A stretch of 35,816 bases of DNA from Pseudomonadota bacterium (GCA_021797465.1 JAJZZR010000488.1:1-35816); one strand, 5' to 3'. Positions 1 to 7,857 are shown, numbered from the stretch's first letter. Made by a program: numbers and translations. Notes: a model not told the origin generated them from the sequence alone.

Positions 1-302
1 GATGCGCTATACCCCGAAAATCGCGGGGACGAGAGGACTGATGTACAGGTGCAGGATTTGAGTGTTGATGCGCTATACCCCGAAAATCGCGGGGACGAGA
101 GGTTTTCCTCACCACGCGCGGCCTGAAAAGCCCGATGCGCTATACCCCGAAAATCACGGGGACGAGAGGATCCGCGGACGGTGCCGGTGCGTTGCGCGTG
201 ATGCGCTATACCCCGAAAATCGCGGGGACGAGAGGCCCGAGTCCGAGCACCGGAGGATCAGCGTGTGATGCGCTATACCCCGAAAATCGCGGGGACGGAA
301 GG
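1..302 (+). CRISPR. CRISPR array 1 (36-nt repeat, at least 5 copies)
   Basis: Five direct repeats start at 1, 67, 134, 200 and 267. Each is 36 nt, beginning GATGCGCTATACCCCG and ending CGGGGACGAGAGG, and they are separated by four unrelated spacers of 30-31 nt. A short stem CCCCG/CGGGG with loop AAAATCG is followed by an 8-nt tail ACGAGAGG, the expected 5' handle of a Cas6-cut crRNA. Copy 3 has one loop change (TCA for TCG) that leaves the stem intact. Copy 5 ends ACGGAAGG, the tail of arrays 2 and 3. The array is cut by the window edge, so its leader probably lies to the left. It sits just upstream of the type IV cas operon. Confidence 0.95.
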
Positions 303-329
303 ATCTGGCGGAGGGCTGACCTGATGCCC

Positions 330-353
330 GTTCCCGCCCATGCGCGGGGGGCG
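330..353 (+). repeat. possible degenerate terminal CRISPR repeat
   Basis: This stretch lies 27 nt after the last clear repeat of array 1. It reads GTTCCCGCCCATGCG followed by CGGGGGGCG and resembles the array 2/3 repeat (GTT, C-rich arm, CATGCG, G-rich arm, CG) more than the array 1 repeat. It can form a CCCGC/GCGGG stem. It may be a decayed terminal repeat or chance similarity. Confidence 0.3.
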
Positions 354-357
354 TGAT

Positions 358-387
358 AACCGGGGCATCTCGCCCCGGTTTTTTTTA
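358..387 (+). terminator. intrinsic terminator after array 1
   Basis: A perfect 9-bp hairpin, AACCGGGGC / GCCCCGGTT with a 5-nt loop, is followed by a run of T. It ends the array 1 transcript before the csf promoter region. Confidence 0.9.
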
Positions 388-493
388 TTTCTTGGAGCCT
401 GAACGCTTCAGCTTGTGTGCGGTGAGGGCGGACCGCATTTTGGAAGTTTCTCCATATAACTCCAAGGAGCTCTAGCGATTTACCGACTCAATT

Positions 494-517
494 TCCGAGT
501 AATTCGTCGGATAAAAT
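494..517 (+). promoter_or_regulatory. palindromic operator upstream of the csf operon
   Basis: TCCGAGTAATTCGTCGGA is an imperfect copy of the palindrome found perfectly at 10981 and 26608 (TCCGACGAATCGTCGGA). It is directly followed by TAAAAT, a possible -10 box, as at 10998. It is probably the binding site of a shared regulator. Confidence 0.6.
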
Positions 518-540
518 TTCTGGCGTCACGGCCCACTTTG

Positions 541-560
541 CCTATAGTATGAAACCATAC
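541..560 (+). promoter_or_regulatory. csf operon proximal promoter and inverted repeat
   Basis: CCTATAGT gives a near-consensus -10 (TATAGT) and carries the CTATAG core seen before many genes in this window. It overlaps the inverted repeat GTATG-AAAC-CATAC at 547-560, a possible operator at the transcription start. No good -35 is visible. Confidence 0.45.
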
Positions 561-583
561 AGGCTTGTTTCTGGAGTTGAGCG

Positions 584-1243
584 TTGACCCCAATAGAGTT
601 CGCATACCAGCATTTCGGCCGGCACATCGCCCCCGAAAACCCAACGGCCTGGCTCTATCAGCCCGGTCTGCTCCTGCAGGACGGCCCGCGCCGCGCCGCG
701 GGGACCCGCAATGCAGGCATGGGCGGGACTATCGTGTGGATCGGTGAGTCCTGCGTGAAGGTCTACGGGCCGGATTATCGGGATAAAGGCTACCCCGCGA
801 GCGGAGACTCCAAGGAGGGACGAGTCTTTGTCACCAACATGTGCCTCAAAGTGCCCGATGAGCCCTGGATTGCTGTGATTTTCGGCAAACCGGGCGCGGA
901 TCCGGCCAAGCTCGTGCTGAACGGCGTAGGTTGCTCGACCGTCGCGTATTACGACACGAAGCTCGGGGTGCGCTGGTTCGAGCCGAAAGCGCTCGCGCGG
1001 GCCGCTGCCGGCTTCGATGGGCTCAGCGTGAGCGAGGCTATGGATACGATTCGTATCGTCGAGGCACAGCGAGCCGTGAGGCTCTATTCGTACGAAGTGG
1101 CGCCGCATGACCTTGTGCGCCTGGAGAAAATCCGTGCGAAGTGCCCGACGGCTGTGCGCGCAGCAGGAACGTTCCTGCGGGCCGGGACGATGCGCGCCGG
1201 ATTGCTCTCCTCTTATCTCAAAGAGATCCGTCGTGGTTCATGA
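584..1243 (+). CDS. csf1: Csf1-like (Cas8-like) subunit of type IV-A complex
   Basis: A 219-aa protein, first gene of the type IV operon. The start is TTG at 584, with GGAG at 572-575 as ribosome binding site. The call rests on position (next to cas6, csf3, csf2 and dinG) and on a length in the usual Csf1 range. In the family Csf1 is the small Cas8-like subunit of the crRNA complex. Csf1 proteins often carry a CxxC zinc-finger-like pair, but none is visible here: the cysteines are scattered (for example in ESCVKV and NMCLKV). The protein is either a divergent Csf1 or a replacement subunit. Its end overlaps the next gene by 11 nt, so translation is probably coupled. Confidence 0.6.
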   Translation: MTPIEFAYQHFGRHIAPENPTAWLYQPGLLLQDGPRRAAGTRNAGMGGTIVWIGESCVKVYGPDYRDKGYPASGDSKEGRVFVTNMCLKVPDEPWIAVIFGKPGADPAKLVLNGVGCSTVAYYDTKLGVRWFEPKALARAAAGFDGLSVSEAMDTIRIVEAQRAVRLYSYEVAPHDLVRLEKIRAKCPTAVRAAGTFLRAGTMRAGLLSSYLKEIRRGS

Positions 1244-1781
1244 GACTGTGATCAAACTCGAGTCAGTGCCGAAGACTCTCTACGAGCTGCACCATCGGGT
1301 GTGGCGGATGCTCGCGCGCTCGAGCGAGGAGCCGCGGGATTTTCTCTACGCCCTCGATCACGATCGCGGTGAGCTCTATGTGCGTGCCGGTAGCGCTCGT
1401 GAGGGACTCGGACCGTGGCGGGAACTCGAGCCGCTCGTCGAAGGCCGCAGGTACGTCGCAGTTGGAGCGCTCGTGCTCGATGCCACGCGTACGCGGGTGC
1501 GAGGCCAGCAGGCCCTCGGCTGGCGCCATCCGCTGGTGCTCGAGCGACGCGTGCGTCCGATGTTCGAGCGGTTCATGCGTCTCGAATCTCTCTCGATCTC
1601 ACCGGCGCGCGCCGAACCCTTCGGCAAAAACACGGGCCAGGATATCTATTTCACTCCGCTGCGAGTGCGCGCCAAAGGGACCGTGATTGATGCTGAGGCC
1701 GCCAACACTGTGCTTCAGCAGGGTATCGGCCGCGCGCGGGCCTTCGGGTTCGGAGCGCTGCATTTTATTTCAGAGGACTGA
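1233..1781 (+). CDS. Cas6e-like crRNA endoribonuclease (Csf5 position)
   Basis: A 182-aa protein from GTG 1233, inside the csf1 end, preceded by AAAGAGAT. Upstream in-frame codons lie within csf1 and are not used. Near the N terminus YELHHRVWRML (about residues 17-27) matches the Cas6e segment that carries the catalytic Tyr and His. Near the C terminus GIGRARAFGFGALHF is the glycine-rich loop that grips the repeat hairpin. Such enzymes cut pre-crRNA at the 3' base of the stem and often stay bound to the crRNA. It is shorter than the second Cas6e at 6059. Being nearest to array 1, it may process the 36-nt repeats. It could equally be named csf5 by position. Confidence 0.75.
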   Translation: MVHETVIKLESVPKTLYELHHRVWRMLARSSEEPRDFLYALDHDRGELYVRAGSAREGLGPWRELEPLVEGRRYVAVGALVLDATRTRVRGQQALGWRHPLVLERRVRPMFERFMRLESLSISPARAEPFGKNTGQDIYFTPLRVRAKGTVIDAEAANTVLQQGIGRARAFGFGALHFISED

Positions 1782-1788
1782 GGCTCCC

Positions 1789-2520
1789 ATGACCGAGGCA
1801 TTTCGCGTTACCGCAGAACTTTCGACGCCGCTGATCCTCTCCGGCGATACCTATCTCACCCTCGATGCGCTGCTCAGCGGCGTGCTGTTCGAGGAGACCG
1901 GTAGCGTCGAGCGGGCGCTTACCGAGATTCCACTCGAGCGCACTTACGGGGTGTGGCACGGCTCGAGCGTCTTTCTGGACTCTTGCGCGATTCGTACCAC
2001 CGAGCCGTTCAAGTCCGGGCTATCGATGCGCGATATCGACGCCGGGGCGCTCGAGCGCCTGGCGCTGGGTAGAGTCAGCCGCGGCGCGCGGCGCGGCGAG
2101 ACCGCACAGATCGATACGGTTCGCGGCGCGTACCAGTCGTCACTCGAGTGCTACAGCGCCTACCGCACACCGCGAGTGTACTGGTACGGCTACGGTCGGA
2201 TCGATGCGGCCGAAGAGCTGCTCAGCTGTTTACCTGCGATCGGCAAGAAGCGCCGGCAGGGCTACGGGCAGGTCGCGCATCTCGAGATCGAGCCGATCGA
2301 TGAGGATCTCTCGCTCTCGCGGATCGTCGCCGGCGAGCGCGTCGCGATGCGGCCGATCCCGCTCGAGGACTGGCAGCATCTCTACCCCGACGCCCCTGCA
2401 TCTTCGATCGGGTGCACGCGGCCAGCACCGCCGTACTTTGAGGGTGAGGCGCTCCTGTGTGCGATCCCGCCGGCGCGGGAAGTGTTTTGGAGCAAGCACG
2501 ACAAACGGTTTGTTTTTTAG
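1789..2520 (+). CDS. csf3: Csf3, Cas5-family subunit of type IV complex
   Basis: A 243-aa protein starting at ATG 1789, eight nt after the cas6 stop. Csf3 is the Cas5-like RAMP protein that binds the crRNA 5' handle. Supporting features are the N-terminal RRM-like strand FRVTAELSTPLIL followed by LDALLSGVLFE, the conserved FKSGLSMRDIDAGAL segment (about 74-88), and the Gly/basic loop AIGKKRRQGYG (about 150-160) typical of RAMP proteins. The gene order (cas6, csf3, csf2, dinG) keeps it next to Cas7. The length fits the family. Confidence 0.85.
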   Translation: MTEAFRVTAELSTPLILSGDTYLTLDALLSGVLFEETGSVERALTEIPLERTYGVWHGSSVFLDSCAIRTTEPFKSGLSMRDIDAGALERLALGRVSRGARRGETAQIDTVRGAYQSSLECYSAYRTPRVYWYGYGRIDAAEELLSCLPAIGKKRRQGYGQVAHLEIEPIDEDLSLSRIVAGERVAMRPIPLEDWQHLYPDAPASSIGCTRPAPPYFEGEALLCAIPPAREVFWSKHDKRFVF

Positions 2521-2567
2521 CGCAGACCCTGCGCGATCTTCATTCATCACAATCGAGGTTATCCGTC

Positions 2568-3677
2568 ATGCGTAAAGTCATCGTTCTTAAGGGCGAAATC
2601 GTCGCCGAACAGCCAATCTCATACAGCGTCCCCGGCGCCCCGAAGGGCGCCGACCACAAGCTGCCGCGCCTCGGCAGACAGCTCTACCTCACTGCGTCCG
2701 GACTGCGCGGAGTGCTGCGACACGCGGCGACTGAGATCGTCATGGACATGATCGATGCCGATCAGGCGCGCGCGAAACTCTCGCTCGATGACTACTTCCT
2801 GCTCGCTATGGGCGGGGTGAAGGATGCGAAAAACCCGGCGCAGAAGAAAAAGAACGGCAAGTCCGCAGAGCCGAGCGACGAGAGCGCCGAGGGCGATGAC
2901 GCGGAGAAGACGACCGTGTCGGAGGCGGATATCGTGCGTATGGTGCGCGCGAATCGGTTTGCGCGGACTCGCAATCCCCTGGTGTGCCTGTTCGGCTCGA
3001 TGCGCCACGGCGTGAGCGGCTCGCTTTACTGCGCGCATGCGATCGCGCCGGAGTCGACCGATTCCACCCGCGTGCGTCACGTTCGCGCAAACGACTTCCA
3101 GCGCGATCCGAGTGTGTTCGACCGGCTCGAGAGCAGCGTGCTCGATTCGTTCATCGCGCGCCAGGCTGATGCGGCCGTCCGGTCCGAGGGCAACAAGCGG
3201 ATCAAGGCTCTCGAACAGGAGCAGAAGAAGTTGCGACGCGGGGACAATACCGCGCGGCTGAAAGAGATCGAGGCGGAGCTCGATGAGATCAAGGCCTCGC
3301 TGCCTTCCGACGTGCAACTCCAGCTGCCGAACATCACCTACGATGCCATCCCCGCAGGCACTGTGTTCGCGCACGAGTTTACGCTCTCTAACCCGACGGA
3401 TGCGGAAGTGGCCCTGTTTTTGCGCGCGCTCGATCGGTTCGCGCTGAACCCGCTGATCGGCGGTCACCGCGCACACGGCCTCGGCCGGGTGAGCGGGCAC
3501 TGGAGCGTGCGGATGCGACCGGCCGGCGAGCGCGAGTTCGTCGATATGGGCGAGGTGGCGTTCGCTGGTGATTTCACAGGATTGAAGCTCACCGGTCGTA
3601 TCGCTGAGTTCTTCGCGAGCTGGGATGCGCAGAAAGATGCGCTCGATTTCACCGAGGCCGGGATCGCCGCGGCGTGA
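2568..3677 (+). CDS. csf2: Csf2, Cas7-family backbone subunit of type IV complex
   Basis: A 369-aa protein from ATG 2568, with GAGGT at 2555. Csf2 forms the helical backbone along the crRNA spacer. LTASGLRGVLRHAATE (about 41-56) is the conserved RAMP entry segment, and LIGGHRAHGLGRVSG (about 296-310) is the glycine-rich motif. Two inserted parts stand out: a low-complexity Lys/Ser/Glu linker at about 86-118 and a charged, coiled-coil-like segment at about 206-246. The linker may be disordered. The helical part could be an enlarged thumb contacting helicase or DNA, which is inference. Confidence 0.87.
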   Translation: MRKVIVLKGEIVAEQPISYSVPGAPKGADHKLPRLGRQLYLTASGLRGVLRHAATEIVMDMIDADQARAKLSLDDYFLLAMGGVKDAKNPAQKKKNGKSAEPSDESAEGDDAEKTTVSEADIVRMVRANRFARTRNPLVCLFGSMRHGVSGSLYCAHAIAPESTDSTRVRHVRANDFQRDPSVFDRLESSVLDSFIARQADAAVRSEGNKRIKALEQEQKKLRRGDNTARLKEIEAELDEIKASLPSDVQLQLPNITYDAIPAGTVFAHEFTLSNPTDAEVALFLRALDRFALNPLIGGHRAHGLGRVSGHWSVRMRPAGEREFVDMGEVAFAGDFTGLKLTGRIAEFFASWDAQKDALDFTEAGIAAA

Positions 3678-3732
3678 CCGCGGATGAGTTTCCAGGACCC
3701 GAAGACCGAATGGATCTCGATAGGAGTCTGTC

Positions 3733-6009
3733 ATGTCTAAGTTGATCGCGTCTGAGGTTATCGTGGCCCACGGCCGTGCGGTTGGACTGCGGCGCAACGC
3801 TGTGCAGGGTGAGTATGCAGATTACGTCCAGCGCGGCATCGCTGCGGCACGCAAGGAGGGCTACGGTCAGTTGCTGGTCGAGGCCGAAACCGGTACCGGC
3901 AAGACGCTCGGCTATCTCGTGGCGGCCGGGCTCGACTGTGCGCGCAACAATTCGCGCGCAATCGTGGCTACGCATACCGTTGCGCTGCAGCGACAGATCC
4001 TGCGCTTCGAGCAAAGCGGCCGCATCTGCCCGGAATGCGACATGTCCCGGGCGCTCACGATCATCAAGTCGGCCACCGGCAAGCAGCTCACCGCGGGCCT
4101 GCGGCTCGGGATGCGAAATTTCCTCGATACTGACAGAGCGCTGCGGGCCGCAGAACGCGTGCTCGGCGCACGCGGCGTGAAGCGCGAAGTGCGCGCGCAG
4201 GCCGAATCGTTCGCGGATTGGGCGCGGCTCAACCCCGGAGCTCAGATCCAGTCGTTTCTCGAGGAGGAGGGGCTCGCGGCTCTGCCCGGAGGGCTGCTGT
4301 TCGAGGATGTGTGCGTTACGGGCGCGTCGCGCAAGAGCGAGGTGTCTTATCTGAAGTACCTCGAGCACGTCGCCGCGTCCAAGCGTGCCGATATCCTGGT
4401 GACCAACCACGCGATGCTGATGACGAACTCGGTGCGCGGGCGCAACCGACTGCTGCACGCCGAGGACGATGACCGTGAGGTGTGCGCGCTGATCATCGAC
4501 GAATGCGACCGGTTCGAGCAGGCCGCGCGCTCGGCGACGAGCGACCTGGTGCCGATCCTGCCGATCGCGCAAGCACTGGCGGACTTAGCAGGATCGCACG
4601 CGGGCAAGAAGATCGAGAACGCGCAGGCGGCGGTGGAGAAACTGCGCGCGATGCTGTCCGATCTTCGCGAGCACGAAGACGATGAGCGCGAGGAAGAAGT
4701 CCAGTTCTGGGACGAACTCGAACCTCCTGTCAGGCTGCGCGTGCTCAAACAGCTCACCGCCGCCTACGAAGCATTGGTCCCGTTGACCGACGTCAAGAAG
4801 AGCGCAGATGAAGCGCTGGAGTCGATCCAGAGCTATACCGAAGCGCTCGGCAACGTCATCGGGCGGATCGGCAAAACCTCCGCGGATACCTCGAGCGATG
4901 GGGTTGTGGCCTTGCGGTGGTCGCCGACCCGCCACTACCCCTCCATTCGCACGTTCCGGCTGCGGCCCGCGCGCTTGCTGAAGCGCATGTGGGATGTGTG
5001 GGTGAGCGGAGATGGCGAGGAACAGGAGGAGGATCCGTGCCGGGCGAAGGCGCTCGTGCTCACATCGGCTACGGTCGGAATGCCTTCAGAGAACGGCCGG
5101 GTGAACTTCACCGAGATGGCCACGGTGTACGGAGTCTATGGAGAGCGTAACGCCTGCCATGCGCTGAACGCCTCGGGCGAGGGCCAGTTCGCACCGCCGA
5201 GATTCGGCGCAGTCGAATTCGTGTTCTCGCACCCCAGCGCCCCGCCGGTGTACCTCTCCGAAGAGGAGGCAGATGAGGGGCATCGAGAGCTGAACCCACA
5301 GTGGGTGCAGTACACGGTCAAAGGGATCCTGGCCGCACACGCGCGCGGCGGGCGTACGCTGGTGCTCACGAACTCGTACCGGGCTACCGAGGCGATTTGC
5401 GACGCGCTGCGCAAGGCCAAAGGTGCGATCAAGCCTATCGAGAAGACCGCAAGCACGAATCAAGAGATGTGCATACGAGCGTTCGTGTCCGATCCTAATG
5501 GCGTGTTCGTCTCACCTGGCGCTTGGGAGGGATTTGACATCAGCCAGCGCATCGGCCCTGACGGAAAGAAACTCGGCAACGCGATCAAGCATGTGGTGGT
5601 CACCCAGGTCCCATTCGCCGCGCCGGACGGCCCGTTCGGCAAAGCGCTCGATCGTCACCTGCGCCGGCGAGGATACAGCGAGTCTCAAGCGCGCGGACTG
5701 CAGTTCAATCAGCTCTTTGCCGAGGCGGTCCGCAAGTTCAAACAGGGCTTCGGCCGCGGGATCCGCGGGGCTCAGGACAGCTTCACGTTCTGGATCACCG
5801 ACCCGCGCTTCCCGCGCTCTGAGCTCGCCGGAATGCTGCGGACCTCTGGCAATACGCAGCGGGTCGAGACGAAGTTGAGACTCGCGATCCCGAAGCGCTT
5901 TCGCGTTTCTGTTGACGGGGATTCGCCCTGGGACTGCGGTAGCGTTCTGATGCTCGACGGCACAGTGCTCGACGCGGACACACTCGCGGAAAAAGCCGAC
6001 GCTGCGTGA
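3733..6009 (+). CDS. csf4: CasDinG (Csf4), SF2 5'-3' helicase of type IV-A
   Basis: A 758-aa protein starting at ATG 3733, with TAGGAG at 3721. It is a DinG/XPD-type superfamily 2 helicase. Motif I is ETGTGKT (about 52-58), motif II is IIDECD (about 254-259, DECD in place of DEAH), motif V region GVFVSPGAWEGFDI, and motif VI QGFGRGIRG (about 670-678). The FeS domain of true DinG/XPD needs four cysteines; here only CPEC (about 98-101) is obvious, so an FeS cluster is unlikely, as known for CasDinG. In type IV-A the helicase is recruited by the crRNA complex and is needed for interference against plasmids. Its presence, rather than a RecD-like helicase, points to IV-A. Confidence 0.92.
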   Translation: MSKLIASEVIVAHGRAVGLRRNAVQGEYADYVQRGIAAARKEGYGQLLVEAETGTGKTLGYLVAAGLDCARNNSRAIVATHTVALQRQILRFEQSGRICPECDMSRALTIIKSATGKQLTAGLRLGMRNFLDTDRALRAAERVLGARGVKREVRAQAESFADWARLNPGAQIQSFLEEEGLAALPGGLLFEDVCVTGASRKSEVSYLKYLEHVAASKRADILVTNHAMLMTNSVRGRNRLLHAEDDDREVCALIIDECDRFEQAARSATSDLVPILPIAQALADLAGSHAGKKIENAQAAVEKLRAMLSDLREHEDDEREEEVQFWDELEPPVRLRVLKQLTAAYEALVPLTDVKKSADEALESIQSYTEALGNVIGRIGKTSADTSSDGVVALRWSPTRHYPSIRTFRLRPARLLKRMWDVWVSGDGEEQEEDPCRAKALVLTSATVGMPSENGRVNFTEMATVYGVYGERNACHALNASGEGQFAPPRFGAVEFVFSHPSAPPVYLSEEEADEGHRELNPQWVQYTVKGILAAHARGGRTLVLTNSYRATEAICDALRKAKGAIKPIEKTASTNQEMCIRAFVSDPNGVFVSPGAWEGFDISQRIGPDGKKLGNAIKHVVVTQVPFAAPDGPFGKALDRHLRRRGYSESQARGLQFNQLFAEAVRKFKQGFGRGIRGAQDSFTFWITDPRFPRSELAGMLRTSGNTQRVETKLRLAIPKRFRVSVDGDSPWDCGSVLMLDGTVLDADTLAEKADAA

Positions 6010-6058
6010 GCATGAGTGACAACGTTGCTGGATTTGAACAGAACCGCAGGAGTTAGTC

Positions 6059-6742
6059 ATGCTGGCTACATCTGAACTTTGCGCGGTGCATGGCCGAAAT
6101 GCGCTTCACTCGATTTCGGCTGCTCCCGAGCGGGCACAGGCGGCCGCACCTGTGTATCTATCCACTTTAACTCTTTCCCCGTCGCATCTGGCCGCGGCGC
6201 GCGATTTGGCGAGTCCGTACGAACTGCACCGCACTTTGGCGCGTGTTTTTGGCGATGCCAAGCCCGGAGCAGACCGCTTCCTGTGGCGACAGGAGGACCG
6301 CACGATACTCGTGCAATCAACGACGCGGGGTGACTGGGAGACGCTCGAGGAAGGCTATTGCGAGGCTCTCGAGACGGATCGAGCGAGAGCGCTTGCGGAC
6401 GTGACGGCGCCCGACGCGCGTTGGGGGTTTCGTCTGAGTGCAAACCCGACGGTGCGCCGCGGCGGCCAGCGCGTCGGGATCGCGCGTCCCTATGAGGCGC
6501 TTCTGTGGCTGCATCGGCAGGGGCTCAGCGGCGGCTTTAGGATCGAGCATGCTTCAATGCAGAAGATCGAACGGCTCGAGATCCACAATGCGCGTACCCA
6601 GGCGCGCATGCGGTTCATCCGGGCGTCTTTCGAGGGGGTCCTTACTGTGCGCGATAACGAACTATTCGGCGCGGCGCTCGCGCGCGGGCTCGGACACGGC
6701 AAATCCTTCGGGATGGGGCTGGTCGTGCTGACGCCGGTTTGA
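6059..6742 (+). CDS. cas6e: Cas6e crRNA endoribonuclease (second copy)
   Basis: A 227-aa protein from ATG 6059 with a clear CAGGAG site. It is a Cas6e/Cse3-type RAMP: VYLSTLTLSP (first strand, about 32-41), SPYELHRTLARVF (about 52-64) with the Tyr/His of the active site, and ARGLGHGKSFGMGLVVL at the C terminus, which matches the Cas6e glycine loop. About 30 residues precede the first strand. It lies between dinG and array 2, whose repeat (CCCCAC/GTGGGG stem, 8-nt tail ACGGAAGG) has the shape of type I-E repeats, so it very likely matures arrays 2 and 3. No cas3 or Cascade genes are nearby, so this is not a type I-E locus. Confidence 0.9.
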   Translation: MLATSELCAVHGRNALHSISAAPERAQAAAPVYLSTLTLSPSHLAAARDLASPYELHRTLARVFGDAKPGADRFLWRQEDRTILVQSTTRGDWETLEEGYCEALETDRARALADVTAPDARWGFRLSANPTVRRGGQRVGIARPYEALLWLHRQGLSGGFRIEHASMQKIERLEIHNARTQARMRFIRASFEGVLTVRDNELFGAALARGLGHGKSFGMGLVVLTPV

Positions 6743-6929
6743 GACGAGGAGGGACGGGCGCGTCGTGAGATTGTTGCCCATAAAAGAGCGGCGGTCGTTT
6801 CTCTTCGTTGGCGCGGCCCAGGGCGGAGGGGCTTTGCGCGCATTGATATGGGCGGAAATCGAGCGTGAAATTGGCGACGGCGGCGCGCTTATGATGTGGC
6901 GAGCGCCCGCGAGCAGGAGGGCGCCGAGG
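6743..6929 (+). other. leader region of CRISPR array 2
   Basis: A 187-nt stretch between cas6e and the first repeat. It contains no credible ORF, no TCCGACGA palindrome and no clear -35/-10 pair. Array 2 may be transcribed from the cas operon, from this leader, or both. Confidence 0.5.
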
Positions 6930-7148
6930 GTTTTCCCCACATACGTGGGGACGGAAGGGGGTGGCGGTTAGAGACGATCGAAGGTTTCGAGGGTTTTCCC
7001 CACATGCGTGGGGACGGAAGGGCAGCGAGCCGTGATTGACCCGGTGCGCATTGAGTTTTCCCCACATGCGTGGGGACGGAAGGGAAGGTGGGTACGTATC
7101 GTCATCGGACACTATCCACAGTTTTCCCCACATGCGTGGGGACGGAAG
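6930..7148 (+). CRISPR. CRISPR array 2 (28/29-nt repeat, 4 copies)
   Basis: Repeats start at 6930, 6993, 7055 and 7121. Each begins GTTTTCCCCACATGCG and continues TGGGGACGGAAG(G); the first has ATACG for ATGCG. The three spacers are long and uneven (about 34, 33 and 37 nt). The stem CCCCAC/GTGGGG with loop ATGC and the tail ACGGAAGG mirror type I-E repeats. The repeat is the same as array 3 and different from array 1. Confidence 0.96.
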
Positions 7149-7194
7149 GGAAGGTAGGAATGTGATCACCCGCCTCGCTGCGCGGCATCTACCC

Positions 7195-7224
7195 AGCCCC
7201 GGGGACCCCCTCGGGGCTTTTTAT
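7195..7224 (+). terminator. intrinsic terminator after array 2
   Basis: Arms AGCCCCG / CGGGGCT are followed by a T run. It ends the cas6e/array 2 transcript. Confidence 0.85.
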
Positions 7225-7239
7225 TTCCGGCTCGATGTA

Positions 7240-7261
7240 CCTAGAGAAGATCAGGTCACTA
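7240..7261 (+). promoter_or_regulatory. dispersed promoter/operator element, divergent copy
   Basis: CCTAGAGAAGATCAGGTCACTA matches the element found before many genes here (CTATAGACC then NGCAGGTCATTA). The 3' half is conserved and the 5' half is degenerate. It follows a terminator, like the other copies. Confidence 0.5.
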
Positions 7262-7290
7262 CAGCGGCGGTATGCCGCGAGGTTAAGGTT

Positions 7291-7590
7291 ATGGCGAAGG
7301 CTCGGACGGTGTACGTCGTGGCCGTGTATCTGTGCGATCGCGACTTCGGCGGCCCTGAAGAGGGCGGCTGGTGGTACGACACCGGGGATCTGGTGCGGAT
7401 CATCCGCACTTTTAAGGACGAGGAGCGCGCGACGGCGCATGCCACGCGCATGAATGGCCTGCTCAACGCGACGATCAACAAGGGGCGGCGGGACATCAGC
7501 AGCGTGCTCTCGGACGGGAAGTACTACGCGGAGGTCCACAAGGACATCGCGCCGCAGCACTACCCGGCGGTCCGGCCGCACTACGAGTAG
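7291..7590 (+). CDS. hypothetical protein, 99 aa
   Basis: The chosen start is ATG 7291 (MAKARTVYVV), preceded by GAGGTTAAGG; upstream codons run into the array and terminator. The protein starts with a beta-strand-like segment (TVYVVAVYLC) and has the acidic, aromatic patch GGPEEGGWWYDTGDLVRII. No family was recognised. It appears to be co-transcribed with the 57-aa gene that follows. Confidence 0.6.
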   Translation: MAKARTVYVVAVYLCDRDFGGPEEGGWWYDTGDLVRIIRTFKDEERATAHATRMNGLLNATINKGRRDISSVLSDGKYYAEVHKDIAPQHYPAVRPHYE

Positions 7591-7637
7591 TGGGCGCCGC
7601 TGGCATTTTGCCCCGGCGTTAGAGGGAGGATGCTTTC

Positions 7638-7811
7638 ATGAACACTCGCTGCGGGGGCCGGCGCTTCCAGCGCAAGATGGCTGGGGCCTGGATGACGATC
7701 GGCACGATCGTGCACGACGGTGAGGACTGGGTGCTGCGCTACAGCTCTTCGGGGCGCATCGAGAGGTACGAGACGCTCGCTGAGGCCAAAGATGCGGCGC
7801 TGAAGATTTGA
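7638..7811 (+). CDS. small hypothetical protein, 57 aa
   Basis: ATG 7638 is preceded by GGGAGGA at a spacing of 7 nt. The product starts MNTRCGGRRFQRKMAG and ends AKDAALKI. It looks like a small beta-rich domain (WMTIGTIVHDGEDWVLRYSS) followed by a short helix (ETLAEAKDAALK), similar to small plasmid or phage proteins. It ends five nt before a strong terminator, which supports it as a real gene. Function unknown. Confidence 0.6.
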   Translation: MNTRCGGRRFQRKMAGAWMTIGTIVHDGEDWVLRYSSSGRIERYETLAEAKDAALKI

Positions 7812-7815
7812 GTTT

Positions 7816-7844
7816 ACCCCGGGGCGTGCTGCTCCGGGGTTTTT
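7816..7844 (+). terminator. intrinsic terminator
   Basis: Arms ACCCCGG / CCGGGGT are followed by TTTTT. Confidence 0.9.
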
Positions 7845-7857
7845 GCATCGTGCCTCT

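Noticed and set aside
62-356. Two plus-strand ORFs within array 1 (DALYPEN repeats)
   Set aside because: They are repeat translations of a CRISPR array.
2619-3797. A 392-aa minus-strand ORF opposite csf2
   Set aside because: The plus strand encodes a recognisable Cas7 protein; the minus frame is Arg/His-rich shadow sequence.
6059-7148. Type I-E CRISPR locus
   Set aside because: Cas6e and the repeat shape are I-E-like, but no cas3, casA-D or cas1/cas2 is present, and the neighbouring genes are csf and dinG.
6642-7169. Minus-strand ORF across array 2 with repeated FRPHACGEN-like units
   Set aside because: It is the translation of CRISPR repeats; the same peptide appears in all frames crossing arrays 2 and 3.
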